Under the pieces are notes generated by a model. That model made no database searches. It saw only the letters and a program-made list of their open reading frames with translations, and was not told the DNA's origin. A program made the translations under genes and the position numbers. Below, one piece after another: positions 14,559 to 24,205 of a stretch of 64,000 bases of DNA. The stretch is from CAYYFX01 sp964571855 (lineage in GTDB: Bacteria; ARS69): NCBI GenBank assembly GCA_964571855.1, contig CAZNDO010000010.1:1-64000 (forward strand). Reading direction: 5' to 3'. Positions within the stretch are counted from its first letter, which is position 1, and each line of letters opens with the position of its first letter.

Positions 14559-17378
14559 ATGAGAGCCTGCGGCGTTCTCGCCGCGCTCGCGCTGGCCGCC
14601 CCCCCGATCGCGCGCGCCGCCACGCTGGATGTTCCCGCGGACTATCCCACCGCCGGCGCCGCCTTCACGGCCGCCGCCGCCGGCGACACCGTGCGCCTCG
14701 CTCCCGGCCGCTACCCCGAATCCGCGCTCCTCATGCCCGGCGGCGTCACGCTGCTCGGCCCGGCCGAGGGCGACGAGGCCTGGTTCGACGGGTCGGACGC
14801 CGGCGCGGCCATCCTCACCGTGTCGCCGGGCGCGGCGCGCGTCCGCATCGAGCGCGTCGCCTTCCGCAACGCCGCCCCCGCGCTGCGCGTGTCCGCCGGC
14901 CCGGACCGGCACGAGGTGTTGCATTGCGCGTTCCACGCGAACCGTGGCGCGGTGGACGGCGCCGGCTTCGACGTGCGGGGCTGCCGCTTCGAGGACAACC
15001 CCGCCCCGCCGATCGCGGCCATCGACGCCGCCATCGACTCGTGCGTGTTCCACGCGAACCCGGGCGGCGCCGTCCGGGGCAGCAAGCTGCGCATCACGGG
15101 CTCCCGCTTCGAGGCCCACCCCGTCACCGCCGTTGCCGGTGAGTTCCTCCTCGTGGAGGACTGCGTCTTCCTCGCGAACTCCACGCGCGAGGCCGCCGGC
15201 GCGATCGACATGGCCCCCGGCACCGTGCGGCGCTGCACGTTCGAGGGGAACGAGGCGGCCGCCGGCGGCGGCGCCATCCGCGCCGAGGGCGGGGAGATCA
15301 CGGACTGCACGTTCGTGGCGAACCGGGCGACGAAGGGGTCGGACGGCGGCGCCGTGCACCTCGTGGCGTCCACGCCGGTGACCGGGTGCCTCTTCCTGCG
15401 GAACGAGGCGGAGGGCGACGGCGGCGCCATCTTCGCGCGGGACCGCACCACCACCGTGGACGGCTGCCGGTTCCTGGGGAACCGCGCCGCCCGCGGCGGC
15501 GGCGTGCTCGTGGCGGGCGCGCACCTCCTCGTCCGGCACAGCACGTTCCTGCGCAACGCGGCGGAGAAGGGCGGGGCCATCTACGCGCCCACCGTGTCCC
15601 GCCGCACGCTCGCGCTGGAGACCACCGTGATCCAGGAGACGCTCTCCGGCGGCGCCATCGCGGCGCTCCCGGCCGCGTTCGCGCCCAGCCTCGTCGCGTG
15701 CAACCTGTTCGGCAACGCCGGCGGCGACTGGACCGAGCGCATCGCGGACCAGTACCCGGGGAACGGGAACCTCTCCGTGGACGGGATGTTCTGCGCGGAT
15801 CCGGAGGACTCCCTGTTCATCGCCGCCACCTCCCCGCTCCTGGCCGTGAACAACCGCGCCGGCGTGGACATCGGGGCGTCGCGCGCCGCGTGCCACGCGC
15901 CCGGCGTGCTCGTGACGAGCGATCCGGTCGGCGTTCCCCTCGCGGTGGACGGCGTCGTGCACGGCGCTCCCGCCGTGTTCGCGTGGACACCGGGGAGCGA
16001 GCACACGCTCGCCGCGCCCGTCCGCCTCGAGCCCGGGGACGGCGTGCGCCACGACTTCATCCGTTGGTCCGACGGCGGAGCGGCCGAGCACACCGTGACG
16101 GCGCCGGACGGGGACGCCCGGTTCACCGCGTCGTACACGCGGTCCTTCCGGGTGGCGACGCACGCGGAGCCGGGCGGTTCCGTGGAGCCCGTCCCGGACT
16201 TCGTCCCGCAGGGGACCGCCGTGACGCTGCACGCCGTCCCGGAGCCCGGCGCCGTGTTCGCCGGGTGGACGGGCGCCGGCGAGGGCGCCTACACCGGAGC
16301 CTTGCTTTCCCCGACGATCACGGTCGCCGGCCCCGTGACGCAGCTCGCGCACTTCTACCGTCCACCCGAGGACGGCCGGTTCTCGCTCACGGTGACCGGC
16401 ACGGAAGGCGGGCGCGTGTGGCCCGCGTCCGGCTCGTACGCGCCGGGTGAGCACGTGGAGATCGTCGCGGCCGCGCTGACGGGCTACCGGTTCGTGAAGT
16501 GGGTGGGCGGCGGGCAGGATTCGTACTCCGGCGAGGCCACGCACGCCACGGTGGTGTTCCACTCCGACGTCACGCAGCACGCGCTGTTCGAGCGGGACGA
16601 AACGCGGCACGGCGCCGAGTTCTCGCTCAGCGCGAGCGCCACCGACCCCTTCGTGAACACCGCTCCCCCCACGGGCGGCCCGCGGGACGTGCACCTCTGG
16701 CTCACGTGCAGCGAGGGCGGCATCTCCGCGCTCGAGTGCGGCGTGTTCGGCTCGATCCCGTTCGGCGCGTTCATGCCGGCGGAGGGCGTGCTGAACTTCG
16801 GCAGCGACACCGATCTCATCCTCGTGATGGACGAGTGCCCCACGGGCGAGTCGGTGAACCGGCGGCTCGGGCAATGGATCGTGAATGACACGGGGGGCCG
16901 GATCTGCCTCGCGCCGTCGCGCGCGCACCGCGTGTTCGTCACCGTGGACTGCGGCGACCTGCCGAACGAGTGGCCGGATCCCTTCGCGCGCGGTTTCGCC
17001 TCGGACGGGCCGCCGTGCGAGACCGGAACGAACGGCTGCGGCGGGACCATGCCCTCCACCGCGGCGCCGCGCGCGGCCATGCCCCGGCACACGGGACTGA
17101 CCGCCGTGGCGCCGAACCCGTTCCGGTCCTGGACCGAGGTGCGCTTCCGCCTCGCGCAGCCCGGCCCGGCGGCGGTCACGCTGTACGACGTGGCGGGGCG
17201 GCTCGTGCGTGTGCTTCGCGCGGGCGACCTGCCGGCGGGCGACCACGCCGCGACGTGGGATGGCCGCGGGAACAGCGGCCCGGTGGCCGGGGGCATCTAC
17301 TTCGTGCGCCTCGAGGCGGGCGAGCGCCGCGAGACGAGGCGCGTGGTGTTCCTGGGCGGTGCGCGCGGCGACCCCTGA
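14559..17378 (+). CDS. Exported beta-helix (POMP-like) protein with InlB-type repeats and T9SS sorting domain
   Basis: The 939-residue protein has a signal peptide (cleavage after ARA). A right-handed parallel beta-helix spans about 25-430, with repeats such as CTFEGNEAAAGGGAI and the FGNAGGDWTERI/DPEDSLF segments typical of POMP/choice-of-anchor families. Two InlB-type repeats follow (about 540-690; each ends GWTGAGEGAYTG or KWVGGGQDSYSG), then a beta-sandwich. A FlgD-like sorting domain closes it (NPFRSWTEVRFRL, VTLYDVAGRLVRVL, DHAATWDGRGNSG, GGIYFVRLEAGE). It should be a cell-surface or secreted adhesin-like protein. The ATG at 14559 follows GAGGTGAT. It is a tandem paralogue of the next gene, which carries five InlB-type repeats. 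Confidence 0.85.
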   Translation: MRACGVLAALALAAPPIARAATLDVPADYPTAGAAFTAAAAGDTVRLAPGRYPESALLMPGGVTLLGPAEGDEAWFDGSDAGAAILTVSPGAARVRIERVAFRNAAPALRVSAGPDRHEVLHCAFHANRGAVDGAGFDVRGCRFEDNPAPPIAAIDAAIDSCVFHANPGGAVRGSKLRITGSRFEAHPVTAVAGEFLLVEDCVFLANSTREAAGAIDMAPGTVRRCTFEGNEAAAGGGAIRAEGGEITDCTFVANRATKGSDGGAVHLVASTPVTGCLFLRNEAEGDGGAIFARDRTTTVDGCRFLGNRAARGGGVLVAGAHLLVRHSTFLRNAAEKGGAIYAPTVSRRTLALETTVIQETLSGGAIAALPAAFAPSLVACNLFGNAGGDWTERIADQYPGNGNLSVDGMFCADPEDSLFIAATSPLLAVNNRAGVDIGASRAACHAPGVLVTSDPVGVPLAVDGVVHGAPAVFAWTPGSEHTLAAPVRLEPGDGVRHDFIRWSDGGAAEHTVTAPDGDARFTASYTRSFRVATHAEPGGSVEPVPDFVPQGTAVTLHAVPEPGAVFAGWTGAGEGAYTGALLSPTITVAGPVTQLAHFYRPPEDGRFSLTVTGTEGGRVWPASGSYAPGEHVEIVAAALTGYRFVKWVGGGQDSYSGEATHATVVFHSDVTQHALFERDETRHGAEFSLSASATDPFVNTAPPTGGPRDVHLWLTCSEGGISALECGVFGSIPFGAFMPAEGVLNFGSDTDLILVMDECPTGESVNRRLGQWIVNDTGGRICLAPSRAHRVFVTVDCGDLPNEWPDPFARGFASDGPPCETGTNGCGGTMPSTAAPRAAMPRHTGLTAVAPNPFRSWTEVRFRLAQPGPAAVTLYDVAGRLVRVLRAGDLPAGDHAATWDGRGNSGPVAGGIYFVRLEAGERRETRRVVFLGGARGDP

Positions 17379-17430
17379 CCCGTCGACCGGGCGGCGGCCG
17401 TCCCCCGCGTGCGTTGGGACGCGAATCCGC

Positions 17431-17459
17431 TTTCTTTGGCGGGTCGCGGGCGGTATCTT
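17431..17459 (+). promoter_or_regulatory. Sigma70-type promoter of the second beta-helix gene
   Basis: TTTCTT and TATCTT are spaced by exactly 17 bases and end 43 bases before the GTG at 17503. The layout matches the promoter of the upstream paralogue. Confidence 0.55.
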
Positions 17460-17502
17460 GGAGTCGGCCGCCAGCCCCCGGAGCTCCACGGAGGTAATCC
17501 TC

Positions 17503-20500
17503 GTGAGAGCGCCCGTTCCCCTGACCGTGCTCGCGCTCGTTGCATTCTCGTCCGCGAACGCCACCAACCTGCACGTTCCTTCGGATTACCCCACGGTGGG
17601 CGCCGCGCTCGGCGCGGCCGTCGCCGGGGACACCGTGAGCATCGCGCCCGGCGGCTACCCCGAGTCCGGGCTCATCGTGCCCGGCGGGATCCTGCTGCAG
17701 GGCGAAGGGTCCCTCCCGGACGACACGTGGCTGGACGGCGGCCAGTCCGGCGCGCCGATCCTCACGATCCCGTTGCGCGCGACGCCCGTGACCATCCGCC
17801 GCCTCTCGCTCCGGAACGGAAGCGGCGCGAACGCCGGCGGCCTCGTGGCCAACCGCAGCACGGGCCGGCACACCGTGATCGAGTGCAGCTTCACGAACAA
17901 CCAGCGGGCCGTGCACGCGTACGACATCGAGCTGCGGGATTGCACGTTCGACTCGAACGCGGTGACCACGGGCGACGGCGGTGCGGTGGCCGGGGGAGTC
18001 GTGCGGGTGACGGGCGGCGTGTTCCGCAACAACCGGTCCGGCACCCAGGGCGGTGCCGTGACCCACTCGTCCGGGGAGATCCGGTTCGCGCGCTTCGAGG
18101 GCAACGTCACCGCGACGCGCGGCGGCGCGATCTACAGCGGCTACGGCGTGATCCGGGACTGCGTCTTCGTCGACAACTCGACGACGGGCGGCAGCGGGCG
18201 CGGCGGCGCGATCTACACGCGGTCGCCCCATGCGATCGAGCACTGCCACTTCCAGGACAACCATGCGGCGAACGGCGGAGCCGTGGCCGCGGGGAATCCG
18301 GCCATCGTGCGCGCCTGCCGCTTCCTGGAGAACTCGGCCACGAGCGGCGGCGCCCTGTTCGCGGAGTACGCGAACCTCACCGTGGAGGACTGCGCCCTCG
18401 TGCGCAACCACGCCACGACCGGCGGCGGGATCTACGCGCCGGCCACGTCCGGCCGCTCCCTGACGATGCGACGCGTCGTGATCCAGGGATCCACGGCGGG
18501 CGGAGCGGTGGCCGCGATCTCGAGCGGGCTGCCGCCCGTGATCGAGGCATGCGACATCGTGGGCAACGTCGGCGGGGACTGGGTGGGCCCCCTCCAGGGA
18601 TGGGCCTACACGGGTACCACGTTCTCCGCGGATGCGCTCTTCTGCGACGACCCCGCCGACTCCCTCTTCGTGTCGGGGGCGTCGCCACTGCTCGCCGCCA
18701 ACAACGGGCTCGGCGTCGACATCGGCGCGGCGCGCGTCGGTTGCGATCCCTCCCCGCTCGTGGTGGCAAGCGAGCCGCCGGGGCTGACGCTGGAAGTGGA
18801 CGGCACGCCGGTCGCGCTGCCCCGGGGATTCCCGTGGACGCCCGGCACGACGCACACGCTCTCGGCGCCGGCCACGGTCGAGTTGGGGCAGGGCGTCCGC
18901 TGGGCGTTCTTCCGGTGGTCGGACGCCGGCGCCGCGACGCACACCGTGGTCGCCCCCGCCCCGCCCGCGTCGTGGTCCGCGCGATACACCCGCTCCGAGT
19001 ACCGGCTCGAGATGTCCGCGGACCCCGGCGGCACCGTGACGCCGGCCAGCGGATGGAGACCGATCGACGTCCCGGTGACCATCCTGGCGACACCCGCGTC
19101 CATCGACTACCGGTTCCTCGGGTGGGTCGGGACGGGCCCCGGCTCGTACACCGGCCCCAACACCTCGACCGTGATCCCGATGAGCGGACCGACCACCCAG
19201 CACGCGCGCTTCGCGTACGTCGGTTCGCACGAACTCACCATGGTGGCCGGGGACGGCGGCTGGGTATTGCCCGCGTCCGGACCGCAAACCCACGGAACGA
19301 CCGTCCAGATCCGGGCGATGGCGGAGCAGGGCCGGAGCTTCGAGCGATGGATCGGCACAGGGCCCGGGTCCTACTCGGGTACCAAGATCAACGCGGCGGT
19401 CACGATGAACGGCGACATCCGGCAGGAGGCCGTCTTCCGGATCAACGAGCCGCGTCAGCTCACGATGACGGCGTTGCCCGGCGGGTCGGTGACGCCGGCA
19501 TCCGGCCCCTATCCGCGCGGGACGCCTTTGACGATCCGCGCGCTTCCCGACCCCGGGTGGGGGTTCAACGGATGGTCGGGCAGCGGGAACGGGTCCTACT
19601 CGGGCCCGCTGCTGAGCGCGCAGATCACGATGAATGCGGACATCCAGGAGGTCGCGTCGTTCCGCTGGCTCGGGGGGCCCATCGCACCGGTGCAGATCGT
19701 GGCGGTCGGCGACGGAACGGTTTCCCCGGCGAGCGGGGACTTCACCGTGGGGTTGCCCATCCACATCACGGCCACGCCGGCGCCGGGCGCCACGTTCTAC
19801 CGCTGGGTCGGGGAGGGGGCCGGGTCGTACACGGGGACCTCGCCCGAAGCCAACATCCTGGTGCTCGGACCGATGACGCAGACGGCGTACTTCGCGCCGG
19901 CCGGCGGGTATCCGCTCGTCACGACGGCCACGGCGGGCGGGACGGTGCATCCTCCGTCCGGGAGCCACACCGCGGGCGAGGAAGTGGGCCTCACGGCGAC
20001 GCCGGCGGTCGGCTACCGGTTCGTCGAGTGGCAGGGCACGGGCCTGGGCTCCTACTCCGGCCCGGATGCCGCGGCCACGGTCACGATGCACGGGCCCATC
20101 ACGGAGCACGCGGTGTTCGAGCCGGACGGCCTGCCGCACGGCTACGAGCTCTCCATCAGCGGGAGCGACACGGACCCCTTCGCCAACGCGAGCCCGCCCA
20201 CCGGAGCCGTGCGGCCGCTGCACCTGTGGCTGACGTGCAGCCTGGACGGGATCGCGGCGCTCGAGTGCGGCGTGGAGACGGCGCTGCCGGTGTTCGGGTT
20301 CACGCCCGCGCCCGGCGTGCTCAACGCCGGGACCGAGCGGGACCTCCTGCTGGCCATCAGCGACTGCCCCACCGGCGCCCCGGTCGCGCTCCGTCTGGGA
20401 ACGTGGTGGGTGATGGACACGGGCGGCGACGTCTGCCTTGGCCCGTCGACCGCGCGCGGCGTGTTCGCGGGCGTGGACTGCTCCTCGGTGCCCACCGTGT

Positions 20501-20901
20501 CCGGCCTCGTGCGGGCCCGCGGCTTCGCGTCGAGCGGCGCCGCGCCGTGCGTGCGCGGAACGAGCGGCTGCCCGGCGGGGCCGGCGCCGGAGCCCGGGGC
20601 GATCGCCCTGGCGCCGGCGCGGTCGGGGCTCGGGGCCGTGCTGCCGAACCCGTTCCGGGACGTGACCGAGATCCGTTTCGCGCTCGCGGCGCCAGGGCGC
20701 GCGCGGGTGGCGGTGTACGACGTGGCGGGGCGGCTGCTCCGGGTGCTGCGTGACGGCGAACTGCCCGCGGGGGTGCACGCGACCACGTGGGACGGCCGGG
20801 CCGGGGGCGAGCGGGCGGCTGGCGGGGTGTATTTCGTCCGGCTGGAGACGGGGGGGCGGGAGGAGACGAAGCGGGTGGTGTACCTGGGGGCGGGGCGGTA
20901 G
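17503..20901 (+). CDS. Exported beta-helix (POMP-like) protein with five InlB-type repeats and T9SS sorting domain
   Basis: The 1132-residue paralogue of the preceding gene starts at a GTG with GGAGGT seven bases upstream. Its layout is a signal peptide (ending SANA), a POMP-type beta-helix (about 22-420, with FRNNRSGTQGGAV-style repeats), an Ig-like linker, then five InlB/Listeria-Bacteroides repeats of about 70 residues (each closing with GWVGTGPGSYTG or a variant). A beta-sandwich and a FlgD-like sorting domain follow (NPFRDVTEIRFAL, VAVYDVAGRLLRVL, GGVYFVRLETGG). The larger repeat count is the main difference from its neighbour, pointing to expansion after gene duplication. Likely a long surface-exposed adhesin. 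Confidence 0.85.
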   Translation: MRAPVPLTVLALVAFSSANATNLHVPSDYPTVGAALGAAVAGDTVSIAPGGYPESGLIVPGGILLQGEGSLPDDTWLDGGQSGAPILTIPLRATPVTIRRLSLRNGSGANAGGLVANRSTGRHTVIECSFTNNQRAVHAYDIELRDCTFDSNAVTTGDGGAVAGGVVRVTGGVFRNNRSGTQGGAVTHSSGEIRFARFEGNVTATRGGAIYSGYGVIRDCVFVDNSTTGGSGRGGAIYTRSPHAIEHCHFQDNHAANGGAVAAGNPAIVRACRFLENSATSGGALFAEYANLTVEDCALVRNHATTGGGIYAPATSGRSLTMRRVVIQGSTAGGAVAAISSGLPPVIEACDIVGNVGGDWVGPLQGWAYTGTTFSADALFCDDPADSLFVSGASPLLAANNGLGVDIGAARVGCDPSPLVVASEPPGLTLEVDGTPVALPRGFPWTPGTTHTLSAPATVELGQGVRWAFFRWSDAGAATHTVVAPAPPASWSARYTRSEYRLEMSADPGGTVTPASGWRPIDVPVTILATPASIDYRFLGWVGTGPGSYTGPNTSTVIPMSGPTTQHARFAYVGSHELTMVAGDGGWVLPASGPQTHGTTVQIRAMAEQGRSFERWIGTGPGSYSGTKINAAVTMNGDIRQEAVFRINEPRQLTMTALPGGSVTPASGPYPRGTPLTIRALPDPGWGFNGWSGSGNGSYSGPLLSAQITMNADIQEVASFRWLGGPIAPVQIVAVGDGTVSPASGDFTVGLPIHITATPAPGATFYRWVGEGAGSYTGTSPEANILVLGPMTQTAYFAPAGGYPLVTTATAGGTVHPPSGSHTAGEEVGLTATPAVGYRFVEWQGTGLGSYSGPDAAATVTMHGPITEHAVFEPDGLPHGYELSISGSDTDPFANASPPTGAVRPLHLWLTCSLDGIAALECGVETALPVFGFTPAPGVLNAGTERDLLLAISDCPTGAPVALRLGTWWVMDTGGDVCLGPSTARGVFAGVDCSSVPTVSGLVRARGFASSGAAPCVRGTSGCPAGPAPEPGAIALAPARSGLGAVLPNPFRDVTEIRFALAAPGRARVAVYDVAGRLLRVLRDGELPAGVHATTWDGRAGGERAAGGVYFVRLETGGREETKRVVYLGAGR

Positions 20902-20941
20902 CGGACTCGGCGGGCGCCGGGAGGCCCGGGGGAATCGGGTG

Positions 20942-20970
20942 TTGACGGGATGGCGGGGGGCCTGTAGGTT
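20942..20970 (+). promoter_or_regulatory. Promoter of the initiator tRNA gene
   Basis: TTGACG, 17 bases, TAGGTT. The -10 ends 11 bases before the mature tRNA 5' end, giving a leader of only a few bases. Confidence 0.65.
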
Positions 20971-20981
20971 CCTGGCCTCAC

Positions 20982-21058
<77 letters not shown>

Positions 21059-21066
21059 ACTCTAAG

Positions 21067-21101
21067 AGCCCGGAAGTCAATGATTTCCGGGCTTCTTGCT
21101 T
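21067..21101 (+). terminator. Intrinsic terminator of tRNA-fMet
   Basis: A nine-base stem (21067-21075 with 21085-21093) around a nine-base loop is followed by TCTTGCTT, nine bases after the tRNA end. Confidence 0.75.
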
Positions 21102-21379
21102 GCTCGCCGCGACGCCGCGCCCCGACAGCCGCTTTCGAGTGCCGGGAGATGCCCCGAGGGCGGACTTGGCGGTGGAAGATTGACGTCCGCCGGACGACCG
21201 ATCCAGGCAACCCGTGGGCCGACGCCCTCGGCCCCTAGGCGCGACTGCGCCAGTATCCAGGTCGCCGCCCTTGCATGCGCGACGGCGAGGACCTCGACAC
21301 GACCAGGTGACGACCGGTAGATCACGAAGTACGGGAACCGCCGCAGGGCGCAACGGCGCGTTCCTTCCACAATGGACAT
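21077..21379 (-). pseudogene. Remnant of a RelE/ParE-type toxin (N-terminus lost)
   Basis: Only the C-terminal half of a RelE/ParE-fold toxin is recognisable: RRCALRRFPYFVIYRSSPGR then VEVLAVAHARAATW, matching the 'RRFPY.V.Y......I.VLAVAH.RR.P' core. The roughly 50 residues that should precede it are absent between the antitoxin stop and this block. The ending departs from the usual 'YW..R' and runs on in low-complexity sequence until a stop near the tRNA terminator. A frame-intact antitoxin lies immediately upstream, so the toxin was probably inactivated by a deletion. Confidence 0.6.
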
Positions 21380-21391
21380 CCGGCCCGGACA

Positions 21392-21613
21392 TCAGCCCCC
21401 GACGATCTTCCGGCGGGCTTCCACCCACGGCACGAGCGGCGCGCCGTCGTCGATCTCACGCGCGCGCTTCGCGATCTCGGTTGCCCACGCGGCTTCCGCG
21501 TCCGGGTCCGGAGGAGACTCCAGGCTCTCGAGCAAGGACCCGGCGAGCGCTGCACGGCCCTCCGGGGGCAGGCTGAGCGCCTGCCGGAGAATCCTCGCCT
21601 CGTTCTCGGTCAC
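21392..21613 (-). CDS. Addiction-module antitoxin (RelE/ParE partner)
   Basis: The 73-residue protein begins at a GTG (AGGAGCG about eight bases upstream). It has the helix LSLPPEGRAALAGSLLESLE and DAEAAWATEIAKRAREIDDG, with an ending VPWVEARRKIVGG close to the 'putative addiction module component' family (TIGR02574-like). Such antitoxins bind and inhibit a RelE/ParE toxin encoded directly downstream. Here the toxin frame is decayed, so the antitoxin may be a leftover or may act on related toxins elsewhere. A longer frame to 21790 is not protein-like upstream of the GTG. Confidence 0.75.
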   Translation of the reverse strand: MTENEARILRQALSLPPEGRAALAGSLLESLESPPDPDAEAAWATEIAKRAREIDDGAPLVPWVEARRKIVGG

Positions 21614-21921
21614 GATGATCGCTCCTGGGGCGTGCCCCCGGATTATCGTCCGTTGGTTGGACCGGAACAAGCGGCGTCGGCTCATCGCCCCCTCCAGCGA
21701 ATTCGGGATCGGCCAATCTGCGGGGAGGCCGTGAACCGGCAAGTCCTCATCCGAGCGGGCTGCCGGGCGCCCCGGCCGCGCGTTGAACACTCCCGCCGCG
21801 AAACCCGTCCTCCCCGCGGACTCCGGCTCGCGCCTTCCCGGCGTCGCGGGCGCACGGTCTGCCCCGTCCGGAAGCCGCTCCGGAACGTGCGGGAGCCTTC
21901 TCTCCCGCAGGAGCTCGTGCC
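21614..21921. other. Intergenic region with no gene recognised
   Basis: These 308 bases separate the antitoxin (minus) from the ankyrin gene (plus). The only feature supported is the GCAGGAG ribosome-binding site before 21922. Open frames on both strands have no recognisable sequence. Confidence 0.5.
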
Positions 21922-23916
21922 ATGCGTTTGCCCTGCCCCAGGGGGCGGATCTCCGCGATCCGCGCCCTTTGTGTGTTCCGCTCGCTCCTCGCCCTCGTCC
22001 TCCCCCTCATCCTCGCCTGCGTCGCCCTCGCCTCCCTGGCTTACGCCGGCGACATCCACCGGGCGATCGTCGAGGACGACGCGGCCGCGGTCACCCGCCT
22101 GCTCGAAGCGAATCCCACCCTCGCATCCCAGCCGGACGACGAGGATCCGTTCGGCTCGCTGCCGCTTCACATCGCGGCGATCCACGACCGCGTGGACATC
22201 GCGCGTCTCCTGCTGGACTCGGGCGCGGACGTGAACGCCGGGGACGTCGACGGCAGCACGCCGCTCGACGTGGCCGCGCTGCAGCGCAAGTTGGACGTGG
22301 TGGAGCTTCTCCTCGCACGCGGCGCCGACGTGAACCGCCGCGATCGCAACGGCGCGTGCGCCCTGAGCTTCGCCGCCTCGGCCGGCGACAGCGCCATCGT
22401 CGAGCGGCTGCTGGCGGCCGGCGCCGATCTCCACTTCCTGGACCGCAACGGGACGCGGCTCGTGCACCTCGCGGCGTCACGCGGTCTCGGCACCCTGTTC
22501 GACCGCCTCGTCCGCGAGGGGCACGACCCCGCCGCCCGCACCGGGCAGGGTCAGACCGCCCTCCACTTCGCGACGACGGGCGGGCAGCTCGAGATGGCCC
22601 GCCGGCTCCTCGACATGGGAGCCGATCCCGCCGCGGCGGACACGACGGGGGAAACCCCGCTCGGGGCGGCCGCCTGGCGCGGTCGCACGGAGGTGGCGGC
22701 GCTCCTCCTGGAGCGCGGAGCCCCGGCGAACGGCTTCGGCGAGGGCGGCGTCACGCCGCTGCACGTGGCGGTCGCGCGCGGGCAGGCCGATCTCGCGAAG
22801 CTCCTGCTGGAGCACGGGGCCGACCCGAACCTCTCCGACGGGTGGGACGACACCGTCCTCATGGCCGCCGTCACGACCGGGGACCCGGCGCTCGTCGACC
22901 TCGTGCTGCATGCCGGCGCGGCGACGGCCACGGCGGATCCGGCCTTCGGCGCGTCGCCCCTCCACGTGGCCGCCGCGCGCGGTTACGCGGACGTCGTGGC
23001 GAGGCTGCTCGAGGGCGGCGCCGACCCGGCCGCCACGGACGCCGCCGGCCGGACCCCGCTCGATCTCGCGACGCGCTACGGACATCGCGGCGCCGCCGCG
23101 CTGCTCGCGGAGCACGCCGGCGCGGCGGCCCCGGCCGCAGCCCCGGCGGAAGCGTGCGTGACGCGCAACGGAGCGGCCTGCGTGCACTGGATGGGCCACA
23201 GCGGCTGGGCCGTGGAGACGAAGAACCACCTGCTCGTGTTCGACTACCACGACGCCCCGCATCCGCCCGACGAGCCCGCGCTCTGCAACGGTCACCTGGA
23301 CCCGGCCGGCGCAACCGCGAAGCCGACCGTGGTCTTCGCGAGCCACGCCCACGCCGACCACTACGCTCCCGCGATCCTCGCATGGAAGGAGCGCAACCCG
23401 CGGATCACGTACGTGCTGGGATTCCAGCCCGCCGAGGAGCCCGCGGCGCCCTACGAGCGGATCGGGCCGCGCGAGAGCCGTCGCATCGCCGGCGTCGACG
23501 TGACGACGATCGAGTCGAACGACAGCGGCGTGGGCTTCGTCGTCGTCGCGGACGGCGTGACGGTCTTCCACGCGGGGGACCACGCGAACCGGCAGCGGGA
23601 TCTCTCGGGCAACTACCCCGGCGAGATCGAGTGGCTCGCCGGCAAGAACGTCCGTCCGGATGTCGCGTTCCTCCCCGTTTCCGGTTGCGGCTTCGGCGAC
23701 CAGGAGGCCGTGCGCATCGGCGCGTACTGGACGCTGCGGACGCTGCAGCCCCGGGTCTTCTGCCCGATGCACGGCGGCGAGGACGGCCGCCGGTTCGTCC
23801 CCTTCGTCCGCGACGCGCGGGAGGAGTTCCCGGACGTGCAGATGTTCGCGGCCGAGCGGCGCGGGGATTCGTTCCGCCTGCGGGACGGGAGGATCGAGGA
23901 GGGCGCGCGGCTCTGA
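21922..23916 (+). CDS. Exported ankyrin-repeat / metallo-beta-lactamase-fold fusion protein
   Basis: The 664-residue protein has a signal peptide (about 1-42, ending SLAYAG) and about ten ankyrin repeats (about 45-395; for example GDVDGSTPLDVAALQRKLDV and GQGQTALHFATTGGQLEMAR). A metallo-beta-lactamase fold follows (about 415-664), containing TVVFASHAHADHYAPAIL with the HxHxDH metal motif at about residue 475-480, then FHAGDHANR and MHGGEDGRRF. The latter part resembles UlaG-like and other MBL hydrolases. Exported to the periplasm or surface, it pairs a binding scaffold with a likely hydrolase. No substrate can be deduced. It follows a GCAGGAG site. Confidence 0.8.
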   Translation: MRLPCPRGRISAIRALCVFRSLLALVLPLILACVALASLAYAGDIHRAIVEDDAAAVTRLLEANPTLASQPDDEDPFGSLPLHIAAIHDRVDIARLLLDSGADVNAGDVDGSTPLDVAALQRKLDVVELLLARGADVNRRDRNGACALSFAASAGDSAIVERLLAAGADLHFLDRNGTRLVHLAASRGLGTLFDRLVREGHDPAARTGQGQTALHFATTGGQLEMARRLLDMGADPAAADTTGETPLGAAAWRGRTEVAALLLERGAPANGFGEGGVTPLHVAVARGQADLAKLLLEHGADPNLSDGWDDTVLMAAVTTGDPALVDLVLHAGAATATADPAFGASPLHVAAARGYADVVARLLEGGADPAATDAAGRTPLDLATRYGHRGAAALLAEHAGAAAPAAAPAEACVTRNGAACVHWMGHSGWAVETKNHLLVFDYHDAPHPPDEPALCNGHLDPAGATAKPTVVFASHAHADHYAPAILAWKERNPRITYVLGFQPAEEPAAPYERIGPRESRRIAGVDVTTIESNDSGVGFVVVADGVTVFHAGDHANRQRDLSGNYPGEIEWLAGKNVRPDVAFLPVSGCGFGDQEAVRIGAYWTLRTLQPRVFCPMHGGEDGRRFVPFVRDAREEFPDVQMFAAERRGDSFRLRDGRIEEGARL

Positions 23917-24205
23917 CCGGGATCGCGACCCGGGGGGGCGCCGGGAGGCCACGCGCCGCCCGAGTGTCCGGCCATCGCGCCCCCCCTTCCCGCATGACGA
24001 GTATCTGCACGCCGCATGACGGAAATCATGTTCTTCGGCGATCCCATGAGCGCATGATCGCCGCCGTCGCGCCGATCGCCCGCCGGAGGTCTCGTCAGTC
24101 ACGACGCAGAATCGCGGGACGCGCGCTGCCCGGGTGGACTGGTCCCCCCGGTCTGCCCCGCATCACCATCCCCAGCCCTGCGTTCTCCGTCGAGGGAGGG
24201 GCGTC

